Virus record (IMG/VR): IMGVR_UViG_3300032316_001127
Location: 1 to 38,997 of that record
Length of the DNA stretch: 38,997 nt
Source of the DNA: a virus
Strand: one strand, 5' to 3'
The notes below the pieces were generated by a model. The model saw only the letters and a list, made by a program, of their open reading frames with translations, had not been told where the DNA came from and made no database searches. The position numbers and the translations under genes were made by a program. Within the stretch, counting starts at the first letter, position 1. Every line of letters begins with the position of its first letter. Shown piece by piece: positions 13,892-21,749 of this stretch.

Positions 13892-14812
13892 ATGACTGTA
13901 ATTTGGGTTGCTGAAGATATTAATAAAGACGGAACGTTCAAACAAACCAAGGCAGAAGTACTATGTACTCTGTCTTGTTTGTTATTTATTAAACATTACT
14001 ACCCTAACTTCAAGACAATATTCTTTGTCGACCAATACACTAAAAAATACTACGAACAGTTTGGATTCTTATCTTTATTTGATGAGATTAATGAAACTTT
14101 ATTAGATGAAGAGTGTGGGATTAATAAAACTGTTTATTGGGCTGCAGGTAAGATAATTGCTCAAAGGTCTATCGAAGGGCCAACATTAACTTTGGATTTA
14201 GATTTTAGGATATTCGATGACATTACAAAGTTTAATGTATTCGAATCGGATTTAAGTTGTTTATGGATGGAGGACATTAGAAATGAATTCTATATGACTC
14301 CACAATATGCGATGTCTTATACGTACTTAGATTGGAGATTACCGTGGGATTATAACGCTTTCAATACTTCATTTCTTTTCTTAAAAAATGAAAGTTTTAA
14401 GAATCTTTACTGTGACTTAGCTATTAGTTATATGAGGTCTAACTACAAAATATTACCTAATAACCTAAGTAAAGTTGAGAATAGTAAATTCATGATGTTC
14501 GTTGAACAATATATGTTAAGACAACTTTCAAAAGAACACAATCAAAAATGTAACCTCTTAATTGACAATTTTTGCCCAATTAATACTAACGATAATTTAG
14601 TTAAATCTATCGGGTTGAACTTAGAAAATTGTGGGCACCACTTTTATCATTATGGGGACCACAAAACAAATATGATTATTAAAGATAATTTTTGTATGAA
14701 TGAAATTGAACGATGTACTACTAAAACCAATAATGTTATTATTGATGAAATACAATTAAATGTTTTTAATAAACTTTCCAAACGAGATATAAATGAAGGG
14801 TGTTTTTGTTAA
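13892..14812 (+). CDS. Glycosyltransferase-like protein A (DxD-type)
   Basis: 306 residues. TLTLDLDFRIF carries an Asp-x-Asp-like LDLDF that in GT-A enzymes binds metal and sugar nucleotide; MTVIWVAEDIN at the start and WAAGKIIAQ before the DLD block match the layout of the following gene (FVNWTKPY, WTSGKSYCI, FMDLDFII). The two are clearly relatives. They resemble DUF6734-like GT-A proteins, a call from memory. Likely modifies host surface or virion glycans. The 3' end overlaps the next start by 20 nt. Confidence 0.6.
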   Translation: MTVIWVAEDINKDGTFKQTKAEVLCTLSCLLFIKHYYPNFKTIFFVDQYTKKYYEQFGFLSLFDEINETLLDEECGINKTVYWAAGKIIAQRSIEGPTLTLDLDFRIFDDITKFNVFESDLSCLWMEDIRNEFYMTPQYAMSYTYLDWRLPWDYNAFNTSFLFLKNESFKNLYCDLAISYMRSNYKILPNNLSKVENSKFMMFVEQYMLRQLSKEHNQKCNLLIDNFCPINTNDNLVKSIGLNLENCGHHFYHYGDHKTNMIIKDNFCMNEIERCTTKTNNVIIDEIQLNVFNKLSKRDINEGCFC

Positions 14813-15746
14813 TTGGACGAAACCGTACCAAGAGCGAGCTAGATTGAGAGGTCACGCATTTAAAATGCAAAGAGAACAAAAATCTGAAGAGTACATTACT
14901 ACTGATGAAGAGTTACTATTTACAATACTATCTGTCGGGTATTGGAGAGAGTTTAACGGAAAAACAAAATTATTTACAGACAGAGATGGATTAAAATATT
15001 ATGTTAAAAATAACATGGTAGACCTTTGGGATGAAATAGATACGAACACGTTGGAAAATTATAATGAGGTCGACGCTGCACAGTTTTGGACTTCAGGTAA
15101 ATCCTATTGTATTGGGATGGAACAGGGACCATTTTGTTTTATGGATTTAGATTTTATCATTCGTGAAAAATTACCTGAATGGGTGTTTCAATCTGATGTA
15201 ACAATACCATATTGGGAAATACCACGAGGGTATTACTATCCTAATGAGGAACAATATTCACAAATAAAACATTGGTCACCACCTTCAGACTATTCATATA
15301 AGATGATGATACCAAACACTTCGTTTTTATACATCAATAATCGCCAGGTTCAAAAAGAATATCTTAAAGACCATATAGAAGCCGTTGATACTAAAGATGA
15401 AATCCCTGAATGGTTTTGGTTGGTTACAGACCAAGGGTTATTTGGACAGGTTTTACGAAGATTCAATGCGAAAGTACAAACTTTAACAGATAAAGTATTC
15501 TTGGCAGACCATGAAGGGTATGACCCTAATGTTGGATTGGCCTGTGGGTATTATTACCAAATAGACCACGACAAAACTAAAGATAATTTAAATTGGTGGC
15601 ATGTGTGGACCAGGAAAGTATTGTATAATCTAAATGAAGAGGTTAGGATTAGTGACTGTAAAATGTTTTACCAAGAGATTGTAGAGAATTTGCCAAGATA
15701 TAAACACCTACTTAATAACCCAAGGTTAGAAAAATATAGGAACTAA
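14793..15746 (+). CDS. Glycosyltransferase-like protein B, paralogue of A
   Basis: 317 residues starting MKGVFVNWTKPYQERARLRG. It has FCFMDLDFII as the DxD-type site, and later MIPNTSFLYINN and TDQGLFGQVLRRF, parts seen in capsular-type GT-A folds. The arrangement parallels the upstream gene, indicating duplication with divergence. No signal peptide or membrane helix, so cytoplasmic. Acceptor and donor unknown. Confidence 0.6.
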   Translation: MKGVFVNWTKPYQERARLRGHAFKMQREQKSEEYITTDEELLFTILSVGYWREFNGKTKLFTDRDGLKYYVKNNMVDLWDEIDTNTLENYNEVDAAQFWTSGKSYCIGMEQGPFCFMDLDFIIREKLPEWVFQSDVTIPYWEIPRGYYYPNEEQYSQIKHWSPPSDYSYKMMIPNTSFLYINNRQVQKEYLKDHIEAVDTKDEIPEWFWLVTDQGLFGQVLRRFNAKVQTLTDKVFLADHEGYDPNVGLACGYYYQIDHDKTKDNLNWWHVWTRKVLYNLNEEVRISDCKMFYQEIVENLPRYKHLLNNPRLEKYRN

Positions 15747-15747
15747 T

Positions 15748-15777
15748 TTGTTTATTGGAGATAATTCACTATCTTTG
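15748..15777 (+). promoter_or_regulatory. Host-type promoter with palindromic leader
   Basis: TTG 15748-15750, 19 nt, TATCTTTG 15770-15777. The leader ends CGATAAAGATATG, so TATCTTT and AAAGATA form an inverted repeat around the start site. Nearly identical to the one at 19503. Confidence 0.75.
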
Positions 15778-15798
15778 TACTCACAAAACGATAAAGAT

Positions 15799-16080
15799 AT
15801 GAACCTACCTCAACACAACATCAAGATTCAACACGAGACCTTCGGAGTATTATTAAACGAAACTTTCGTTAACTCTACCCAATTCAAATTGTTTTTGAAG
15901 ATGGTTCAAGGATGTATTGAACTTAAGAATGATTTAACGTTCTTCAACGGTACTGACTTCTTGGTTCACGTTCCACACAAACACTTGGTCAACTCTATCA
16001 TCACAACAAGTGTTGATAACTACACATTGGCAGAACACCTTATTAATAAATCTAAAATGGAGGCGTTAGAAACAAAATGA
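15799..16080 (+). CDS. Small phage protein, likely early and well expressed
   Basis: 93 residues starting MNLPQHNIKIQHETFG. The start at 15799 is set by the promoter and leader; an in-frame TTG at 15748 is the promoter's own -33 element. Codons are often C-ending (AAC, TTC, ATC) compared with neighbours, as in the genes at 19554 and 20925 with the same leader. No family recognised. The stop overlaps the next ATG by 4 nt. Confidence 0.65.
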   Translation: MNLPQHNIKIQHETFGVLLNETFVNSTQFKLFLKMVQGCIELKNDLTFFNGTDFLVHVPHKHLVNSIITTSVDNYTLAEHLINKSKMEALETK

Positions 16081-16343
16081 GACAAGAAGGATTATTCGGG
16101 AATCTCTTAAAGATAGCGGGAGCGGGAGCTCTTCTATATGGAGCATATAAGTTAGGTGAGCATCATGCAAACCAAAAAATACAAAACGTATTACCACCTG
16201 AAGTTCCAAAAGAAAAGACGGAGGAGGAAGAAGTTCTTGGGTTAATTAAAGAGTTAAACGATAAACCAAATAAGACAAGGACTGATAAGTTCAATATTGA
16301 CCTATTAGAAGTTAAACTAAAACAAATAAGAAATAAAAAATGA
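16077..16343 (+). CDS. Small membrane-anchored protein
   Basis: 88 residues. A Gly/Ala-rich hydrophobic segment at about residues 10-25 (LLKIAGAGALLYGAYKLG) precedes a charged helical tail (KEKTEEEEVLGLIKEL). Overlaps both neighbours by 4 nt (ATGA type). Glycine-zipper-like anchors of this kind are common in phage morons; function unknown. Confidence 0.6.
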   Translation: MRQEGLFGNLLKIAGAGALLYGAYKLGEHHANQKIQNVLPPEVPKEKTEEEEVLGLIKELNDKPNKTRTDKFNIDLLEVKLKQIRNKK

Positions 16344-16639
16344 TTACTGTTAAAGACATCATAGATTTATCCAAACCACATCCAGTAATGAAGGGAGGAA
16401 GAGTAACACGAATTGGTAACAATAACGTTGGTTTTTCTATTGTTGGTGGGGCAAGAGGGTTATACGGTGATTTTATAAATGATTTTGAGGTTGCAATTTT
16501 TGATAAAGAAAGCGGGGACTTTGTTACAAAATTCTTTTACCCTGAAGCAACTGATGATGTTATTGGATACATGCCAGGGAAAGATTTGGAATCTATAATT
16601 AATAAGGTATTAAAAGACCAAGATTTCCAAGTTAGATAA
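16340..16639 (+). CDS. Small phage protein, unknown (99 aa)
   Basis: Starts MITVKDIIDLSKPHPVMKGG; predicted beta-rich middle (VGFSIVGGARGLYG) and helical end. It overlaps the previous gene by 4 nt and is the last gene before a terminator. No family recognised. Confidence 0.6.
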   Translation: MITVKDIIDLSKPHPVMKGGRVTRIGNNNVGFSIVGGARGLYGDFINDFEVAIFDKESGDFVTKFFYPEATDDVIGYMPGKDLESIINKVLKDQDFQVR

Positions 16640-16678
16640 AACTTGGTGGTGGAATCTGTACTAAATCGGTACGGCCCT

Positions 16679-16707
16679 AAGGGGAGACTTCGGTCTCTCC
16701 TTTTTTA
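16679..16707 (+). terminator. Terminator with UUCG loop
   Basis: GGGGAGAC-TTCG-GTCTCTCC followed by six T. Ends the 15.8-16.6 kb unit; the convergent minus-strand gene ends within its T-run. Confidence 0.85.
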
Positions 16708-17202
16708 TTGCTCATCCCACCAAATACCAAACCCACAATTTCTATACATAAAGTCATTACAATTAGTTTTTATGTATTCAACAAGTTCTTCATATTCTGC
16801 CCAATCTCCCATGTCAGTATCGTCAGATATTTGTTCCATGGTTTTGTAAGTTTCTTCACCATCCTCACCTGTAGTTAATATCTTAGTGTCACCCCAACTC
16901 CACCTCGAAAGTACTGTTGTATCGTCATTCTCTAAAGAAATGTGAGGTTCCTCAAGTTTGATGTATGCGTATTCACCATAGTCTCCATCATTAACTGTAA
17001 CTCTAATTCCTTTATCACCATTATATACTTTGCTTATCGCTCTTTCAATAAAGTCATCGGCACCTTCTTCACCAACTTCTTCAACTAAATCAGGTAAAAA
17101 GTCTTCTAAGTTATAGTCTACCATTCTAATAATAGAATCTAAATCAGGATTTGGATAACCAACCTTATTCAATACTTTTAAAAATCTATTTAAATTACTC
17201 AT
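16705..17202 (-). CDS. Acidic phage protein, unknown (165 aa)
   Basis: Starts MSNLNRFLKVLNKVGYPNPD, with an acidic helix (LPDLVEEVGEEGADDFIERA) and an aromatic C-terminus ending FGIWWDEQ. Last gene of a three-gene minus-strand unit, one base after the CxxC protein. General style (Asp/Glu/Trp-rich, soluble) matches the 1736-2734 protein. No family recognised. Confidence 0.6.
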   Translation of the reverse strand: MSNLNRFLKVLNKVGYPNPDLDSIIRMVDYNLEDFLPDLVEEVGEEGADDFIERAISKVYNGDKGIRVTVNDGDYGEYAYIKLEEPHISLENDDTTVLSRWSWGDTKILTTGEDGEETYKTMEQISDDTDMGDWAEYEELVEYIKTNCNDFMYRNCGFGIWWDEQ

Positions 17203-17203
17203 A

Positions 17204-18055
17204 TTACGTTGTGTAGTAATCAGGTTCGTAACTGTCGGCTCTGTTATCCACTCTCATTTTTTCAGTTAAGTTTAATTTTGGTTCGTCGGAATAGAATGTA
17301 CAATACACTTCATTGATTTTAACCCAGTCTTGAAACTCAGCGTGGCCATCGTCTTCATAGGTTAATACTATATATTCGTCTCTTAATCTGTCAAATTCGT
17401 ATTCGGATAATGCAGGATATTGACTATTTTCATTTAGTGAGAAGTCCCTATTAATGTCTCTATTCCATGTTGCAACAAAATATGCGTCGTATTTAAGTTG
17501 GGTTGTTTCAACATCACCGTTACCACTACACTCCCAACATTCATTTTTTCCGCTATCACAGTTATCACAACTTAAATAACCTTCTCCACCACAATCAGAA
17601 CATTTACCGTTACCTGTACCATCACACGCTTCGCAATCTTCCCATTCTCCGTCACCCATCTCTCTACCATCTCCATCACATTCTTCACATGTAACCTCAC
17701 CAGTACCGTCACACGTCTCACATGTAACCTCACCTCTATCACAATATTCACAATCAAGTTCACCCTCACCATCACATGAATCACATGTTTTTACGTATTC
17801 AGTACCTTCAGTTGTGAATACGTTGGCAAACCCTAATGATGAAATCATAGTGTCACCAACATTAAATTTACCTGTGGTCTTAAACGAATATATGTATAAA
17901 GTTAACTTAACAACATTATCAGGACCCAAATACTTAAAGTAATCGGATTGTTTTTGCATTACAAGGATTAGTCCATCATATACCTGTTGAGGTGTTTCTG
18001 ACTTAGGTATTAATTCTGACAGTTTTGACGCTAATTTTTTTAATTTATCATTCAT
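17204..18055 (-). CDS. Protein with eight DnaJ-type CxxC(x)G zinc knuckles
   Basis: 283 residues. Between roughly 90 and 190 lie eight CxxC units (CDSCDGEG, CEYCDRG, CETCDGTG, CEECDGDG, CEACDGTG, CSDCGGEG, CDNCDSG, CWECSGNG), about twice the four of the DnaJ Cys-rich domain. No J domain is present. The flanks are helical N-terminally (LKKLASKLSELIPKS) and beta-rich C-terminally. Zinc binding and a protein-holding or scaffold role are inferred. The repeats are likely to have grown by internal duplication. Confidence 0.75.
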   Translation of the reverse strand: MNDKLKKLASKLSELIPKSETPQQVYDGLILVMQKQSDYFKYLGPDNVVKLTLYIYSFKTTGKFNVGDTMISSLGFANVFTTEGTEYVKTCDSCDGEGELDCEYCDRGEVTCETCDGTGEVTCEECDGDGREMGDGEWEDCEACDGTGNGKCSDCGGEGYLSCDNCDSGKNECWECSGNGDVETTQLKYDAYFVATWNRDINRDFSLNENSQYPALSEYEFDRLRDEYIVLTYEDDGHAEFQDWVKINEVYCTFYSDEPKLNLTEKMRVDNRADSYEPDYYTT

Positions 18056-18056
18056 A

Positions 18057-18449
18057 TTATTCTTCTTCGTAGTGGAATTTATAACCTAAATTGAAAACGT
18101 GTTTTGTGTCGACTTCATAACTAATGTGATAAACCATGGCTTCTGTTGTATAGCAATTTGAATTTTCTCTACTAACTATTTTACCCTCTTGGCTTATTAC
18201 ATATTCGTTTACCACATCTCTAAGTTTCTCAGACATCCTTTGTATGTCGTGTGCAAAATTATACATATCAAAATCTAAAATTCCTTCGTAATCAAATTGA
18301 ACGTCTACGTCGTATGCACCTAATTTTTGACGATTTTGGTCGGCATATTCAAAGTCAATGAATATTTTCATCACATCAAACTGTTTAAGTTTCGCATTCG
18401 TGGTAATCAAATACTTTAACTTCTCTGTTAAAACTTCTTCGTTAATCAT
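18057..18449 (-). CDS. Phage protein with LTE-type N-terminus, unknown (130 aa)
   Basis: Start set at the ATG at 18449 (MINEEVLTEKLKYLITTNAK) because TATTTATTA ends 2 nt before it; a longer in-frame start would read through that motif. The N-terminus contains L-T-E as in the leader family. The rest is beta-rich (VDVQFDYEGILDFDMY, then AMVYHISYEVD). First gene of the minus-strand unit. Confidence 0.6.
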   Translation of the reverse strand: MINEEVLTEKLKYLITTNAKLKQFDVMKIFIDFEYADQNRQKLGAYDVDVQFDYEGILDFDMYNFAHDIQRMSEKLRDVVNEYVISQEGKIVSRENSNCYTTEAMVYHISYEVDTKHVFNLGYKFHYEEE

Positions 18450-18451
18450 AA

Positions 18452-18460
18452 TAATAAATA
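18452..18460 (-). promoter_or_regulatory. TATTTATTA motif, 2 nt before start
   Basis: Minus-strand TATTTATTA directly before the ATG at 18449. Confidence 0.5.
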
Positions 18461-18512
18461 CATTTATTTTTGTATTTCGGTCATTTATCATTTAAACATA
18501 AATAATAATACT

Positions 18513-18926
18513 ATGTCTATTAAAGTTACACTAACCGAAGATGAAATATTATCTACGCCAAATGATAATGAATTGGGTAAATTAACCCGAAGTAAATATT
18601 GGCAAGCTAGAAGAGATTTTGAGGGACCTCAATTCGATGATGAACACTTTACCTTAACCATAGATGAAGAAGGTCTTGTTGCGTCTGTAAATAAGTCGTG
18701 GACCTGTTCTATCTGTAAACAAGATACATCAGAAATTGATTATGATTATCTTGTTGGGTATGACCATTTGAAATGTGTGCTTGAGGGTCAAACACAATAT
18801 GACAAATGTGTTATATGTGGTAAGGAGAGTCCTTATACCATGTCAACACACATCGACCTTAGGGAAGGTTATGTTGAAGGTGGTGGACAAGGATGTTTTC
18901 AACCTAACACATGTAAACATGTCTAA
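18513..18926 (+). CDS. Zinc-finger-like phage protein
   Basis: 137 residues. After MSIKVTLTEDEIL (an LTE-type start) come two Cys clusters: CSICKQDT with a later HLKC, and CVICGKESP with a later C/H-rich end (CFQPNTCKHV). These look like treble-clef or paired zinc knuckles. Starts divergently from the minus-strand unit. The last 8 nt overlap the sulfotransferase start. Function unknown. Confidence 0.6.
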   Translation: MSIKVTLTEDEILSTPNDNELGKLTRSKYWQARRDFEGPQFDDEHFTLTIDEEGLVASVNKSWTCSICKQDTSEIDYDYLVGYDHLKCVLEGQTQYDKCVICGKESPYTMSTHIDLREGYVEGGGQGCFQPNTCKHV

Positions 18927-19500
18927 CGTAAAAAGTAGGGGTAATAATATTTCAAAAAAATATAACTATCAGTGGATTGCTCCTGAAAGAACTGGTAGTA
19001 GAAAGGTTTCTGAAGTACTTGCATATTACGATTTCAAATGTAATGGTAAGGTACTTAATGAGTTTGGGTATTACAATTATAATCACGCTATTGAACCAAA
19101 TGAAGAGGGAACCAATTACAAAGTTATATGTAATGCCCGAAATCCATATGGTAGAGTATATTCACTTTTTAAAAATTTTTTTCATCCAATAAAAGATAAA
19201 GGTAAGGAAGGGTTTAGAAAATATCTGACCGAAGACTTACCAAGAGGTCAAACTATGAGTATGGTGGTCATAGAAAAATGGAACAAACCTTTTGATTATG
19301 TGATTAGATTGGAACATATGAAAGATGACTTGATGAAGTTACCATTTATTTTAGATGTTCTAACGGAATCTCAAATTGATATGTTATCAAGTCATGGTAA
19401 AGAGATTGAGGACTGGGAACAATTCTACGATGACGAAATGAAAGAGATTGTATACGGGTATACAGAACATCAATTTAAATTTTGGGGATATGAAAAATAA
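18919..19500 (+). CDS. Sulfotransferase-like protein 1
   Basis: 193 residues, start chosen at MSNVKSRGNN just inside the upstream gene's end. WIAPERTGSRKVSEVL near the N-terminus fits the PAPS 5'-phosphosulfate loop, and NARNPYGRVYSLFKNF the 3'-phosphate-binding Arg/Ser region of carbohydrate sulfotransferases. A further block YVIRLEHMKDDL is shared with the protein at 33480. Shorter than many family members, but both binding motifs are present. It would transfer sulfate from PAPS to a hydroxyl of a sugar or protein; the acceptor is unknown. Confidence 0.72.
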   Translation: MSNVKSRGNNISKKYNYQWIAPERTGSRKVSEVLAYYDFKCNGKVLNEFGYYNYNHAIEPNEEGTNYKVICNARNPYGRVYSLFKNFFHPIKDKGKEGFRKYLTEDLPRGQTMSMVVIEKWNKPFDYVIRLEHMKDDLMKLPFILDVLTESQIDMLSSHGKEIEDWEQFYDDEMKEIVYGYTEHQFKFWGYEK

Positions 19501-19502
19501 TT

Positions 19503-19532
19503 TTGGTGGTTAAGAAATATTGATTATCTTTG
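19503..19532 (+). promoter_or_regulatory. Host-type promoter with palindromic leader (second copy)
   Basis: TTG 19503-19505, 19 nt, TATCTTTG 19525-19532; the leader up to ATG differs at one base from that before 15799 and again holds AAAGATA just before the start. Confidence 0.75.
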
Positions 19533-19553
19533 TATTCACAAAACGATAAAGAT

Positions 19554-20012
19554 ATGACAAACACCACTACCCCTTCAGTAATCAAAGTAACAACAGGTAC
19601 ATTAGCAGGAGACGTATTCTACGGTTCTTTTGACACCACAGTAAAGAACAAGAGAGTCTCTGTAATGGTTTCCAACCACATCAAAGATGTAAATAAAGAG
19701 TACGAGTTCCGTATCGCAAACAAATGTCAAGCGGGATTCATTAACATCCACGACAGTAAAGGTACTGCATCTGACATGATGAAAGGATGGTCTAAAAATT
19801 CTCTTGTTAACATCCAAGTAAAAAACGAGTTCGGTCACTGGATGAACGTTTACACAACCAAAGGTGGTAAATGGTACTCAATCGACAAAGGGTTCTTGGA
19901 AGTGATGACTGTAGGAGATATGAGACAATCATTCCCTGACATGTGTGACATGAACATCTGGTCTCAATTCGGAGCTAAGACTTGGGCTGACAAAGCCTTC
20001 ACTCAAAACTAA
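19554..20012 (+). CDS. Phage protein, likely highly expressed early product, unknown
   Basis: 152 residues (MTNTTTPSVIKVTTGTLAGD...). The start is fixed by the promoter/leader; 8 extra in-frame codons upstream lie in the leader. Beta-rich with a C-terminal helical part (DMNIWSQFGAKTWADKAF). Codon use (many AAC, ATC, TTC, CGT) differs from the A/T-ending neighbours and suggests strong translation. Own promoter and terminator: a monocistronic unit. No family recognised. Confidence 0.7.
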   Translation: MTNTTTPSVIKVTTGTLAGDVFYGSFDTTVKNKRVSVMVSNHIKDVNKEYEFRIANKCQAGFINIHDSKGTASDMMKGWSKNSLVNIQVKNEFGHWMNVYTTKGGKWYSIDKGFLEVMTVGDMRQSFPDMCDMNIWSQFGAKTWADKAFTQN

Positions 20013-20017
20013 AATAC

Positions 20018-20041
20018 AAATCCCCTCACGGGGATTTTTTC
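20018..20041 (+). terminator. Rho-independent terminator
   Basis: AAATCCCC-TCAC-GGGGATTT plus further T. Confidence 0.9.
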
Positions 20042-20064
20042 AATAACTTATTCAAATATTAACT

Positions 20065-20670
20065 ATGGGATGCGATATTCATTTATTTACGGAAATTAAG
20101 AAGTCAATCAACTCACAAGATAAGTGGGTGAATGCTGACAATTGGAGATATAATCCTTATTACCAAGAAGGTAATGATGATGGGGAGAGAATGTTGAACA
20201 TTGAGTCACTATACAGTGGACGAAACTATGCGTTATTTGGGATTCTTGCGGGTGTTAGAGACCATAGTAACGATAGTATTGATGACCCTCGTGGATTACC
20301 TGAGGATGTCAGTGAGGTGACTAAGAAAGAGTCTGATAGATGGGATGGTGACGGTCATAGTCACAGTTGGTTAACTCTTAAAGAGTTAAAGGAATACCAA
20401 GGGTTACACCCTGTAGTTAAGAGAGAAGGATTTATTTCACCTGAGGCTGCAGAGTTACTTGATGAAGGGATTGAGACACCTGATACATGGTGTGCGTACA
20501 CATCAGTCACCACATGGGTTAAACGTGAATGGGAAGAAGGATATGATGTCTTAAAACCTATCATAGATGAGATGGATAAGAGAGTTCGTGATGAGTTTTG
20601 GGTTTGGGGAGATGAACCAAAACCTGAACTTGATGAGAAAATTAGAATAGTATTTTGGTTTGACAATTAA
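20065..20670 (+). CDS. Conserved phage protein (MGCDIHL family)
   Basis: 201 residues starting MGCDIHLFTEIK, with RNYALFGILAGVRDH, DDPRGLPEDVS and DGHSHSWLTLKEL. I recognise these from a widespread but uncharacterised phage protein family. Conserved Asp/His (CDIHL, HSHSW) could form a metal site, which is inference. Soluble, acidic. Followed 11 nt later by a small gene. Confidence 0.75.
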   Translation: MGCDIHLFTEIKKSINSQDKWVNADNWRYNPYYQEGNDDGERMLNIESLYSGRNYALFGILAGVRDHSNDSIDDPRGLPEDVSEVTKKESDRWDGDGHSHSWLTLKELKEYQGLHPVVKREGFISPEAAELLDEGIETPDTWCAYTSVTTWVKREWEEGYDVLKPIIDEMDKRVRDEFWVWGDEPKPELDEKIRIVFWFDN

Positions 20671-20681
20671 AAGATAAGACA

Positions 20682-20870
20682 ATGTTTGAGAATACAATAT
20701 TTTGGAAAGACACCTTTGATGGTGAGAAGGCTCAAGGAGGTATCTTCTACAGAGCGGTAGACTTGAAGAAGTTTATGGAGTTGGTGGAGGCCAATGAGAA
20801 TGGAAACGGTGGAGAGATTGTTGGAATTCGTTTTGACGAAAATAATGTAGAATTTATTATAAAAAAATAG
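20682..20870 (+). CDS. Small phage protein, unknown (62 aa)
   Basis: Starts MFENTIFWKDTFDGEKAQGG; a compact alpha/beta protein. Follows the MGCDIHL gene closely and ends directly at the TTG of the next promoter. No family recognised. Confidence 0.55.
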   Translation: MFENTIFWKDTFDGEKAQGGIFYRAVDLKKFMELVEANENGNGGEIVGIRFDENNVEFIIKK

Positions 20871-20901
20871 TTGGCAGTATTGTGGGAATTAGTTATCTTT
20901 G
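20871..20901 (+). promoter_or_regulatory. Host-type promoter of the DUF6011-like gene
   Basis: TTG 20871-20873, 20 nt, TATCTTTG 20894-20901. The leader starts TATTCACAAAA like the two related promoters, but the AAAGATA arm is degenerate (ATAAGACATATG). Confidence 0.72.
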
Positions 20902-20924
20902 TATTCACAAAAACAATAAGACAT

Positions 20925-21665
20925 ATGACTCCTACAATCTCTACCATCGAAAAAGTACGTAACTACCAAGGTCAAAATTCTTTCGTCATCAAGATGAAAG
21001 ACGCAGTATCAAGATACGGCGGTTTGACTCCAAATCAATTAGCTGCTGTTGAGAAATGTCTTAACGCAGTTGCAACCGTTAAAACTGAAGAAATGACTGA
21101 AGACATGAAACGCATCGTTGACTACAAAGGTGAGAACACGTTCGTTAAGGACATCGCCGCTAAGTTCCAAAAGTATGGTACTTTGACTGAGAAACAAAAG
21201 TCAGCGGCTTTGGCTCAGATTCAAAAGGAAGAAGACAAAGAGAAAACCATCCGTATGAACTGGCCGACTCCAGGTGAGACAATCGTGATAGGTCGTAAAG
21301 TTGGTCAACAGTTGAAAGAGACTTACGGATTAGAGTTCAACCCAACTTTATTGGACATCACAAAGTTGTTAGGTGTTAGTGTAAAGGCAGTTAAATTCGC
21401 AGGTAAAATGACCATCAAACGTGGTAAAATCTGCACCTCTTGTATGAGAGACTTGACAGATGAGTTCTCAATGTTAACAGGAATGGGTAAGATATGTGCG
21501 GCTCACATGAAGGTTCCTTATATCAAAGACGCTTCTGAAGCCACTCGTTTCCGTGAGGACTACTTGAAGAGAGTTGAGGAGATTGGAGAAATGGAATTTT
21601 GGGTTCCTAAAAACCAAATCAAAAAGTGGACAGGGATGACAGAGTCTATCTTGAGAACCATGTAA
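20925..21665 (+). CDS. Phage protein with duplicated helical repeat and C-terminal zinc finger
   Basis: 246 residues; the ATG at 20925 is set by the promoter. Two related ~50-residue units (NYQGQNSFVIKMKDAVSRYG and DYKGENTFVKDIAAKFQKYG, each followed by LTxxQ) occupy the first ~110 residues. Near the C-terminus CTSCMRDLTDEFSMLTGMGK plus ICAAHM resembles the DUF6011-type Cys finger. C-ending codons are frequent, as in the other genes with this leader. A nucleic-acid-binding role is plausible but unproven. Confidence 0.65.
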   Translation: MTPTISTIEKVRNYQGQNSFVIKMKDAVSRYGGLTPNQLAAVEKCLNAVATVKTEEMTEDMKRIVDYKGENTFVKDIAAKFQKYGTLTEKQKSAALAQIQKEEDKEKTIRMNWPTPGETIVIGRKVGQQLKETYGLEFNPTLLDITKLLGVSVKAVKFAGKMTIKRGKICTSCMRDLTDEFSMLTGMGKICAAHMKVPYIKDASEATRFREDYLKRVEEIGEMEFWVPKNQIKKWTGMTESILRTM

Positions 21666-21674
21666 AAATAAATT

Positions 21675-21706
21675 AAACCCACACCCTCAAAAGTGTGGGT
21701 TTTTTC
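21675..21706 (+). terminator. Rho-independent terminator
   Basis: AAACCCACAC, 8-nt loop, GTGTGGGTTT plus T-run. Confidence 0.92.
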
Positions 21707-21749
21707 TTAGTATAGTGATATATATGTATTAAAAAAGTACATATTTTTA

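Noticed and set aside
15748-15798. TTG start for the 15799 gene (and similarly at 20871)
   Set aside because: These TTG triplets are the -33 element of the promoter, upstream of the transcription start.
17503-17784. Opposite-strand and alternate frames over the CxxC region
   Set aside because: They are His/Tyr- or Val/Arg-rich shadows of the repetitive Cys-knuckle gene.
18775-18918. Frameshifted fusion of the zinc-finger-like and sulfotransferase genes
   Set aside because: Both have good own starts and complete motifs; the short overlap is ordinary phage packing.
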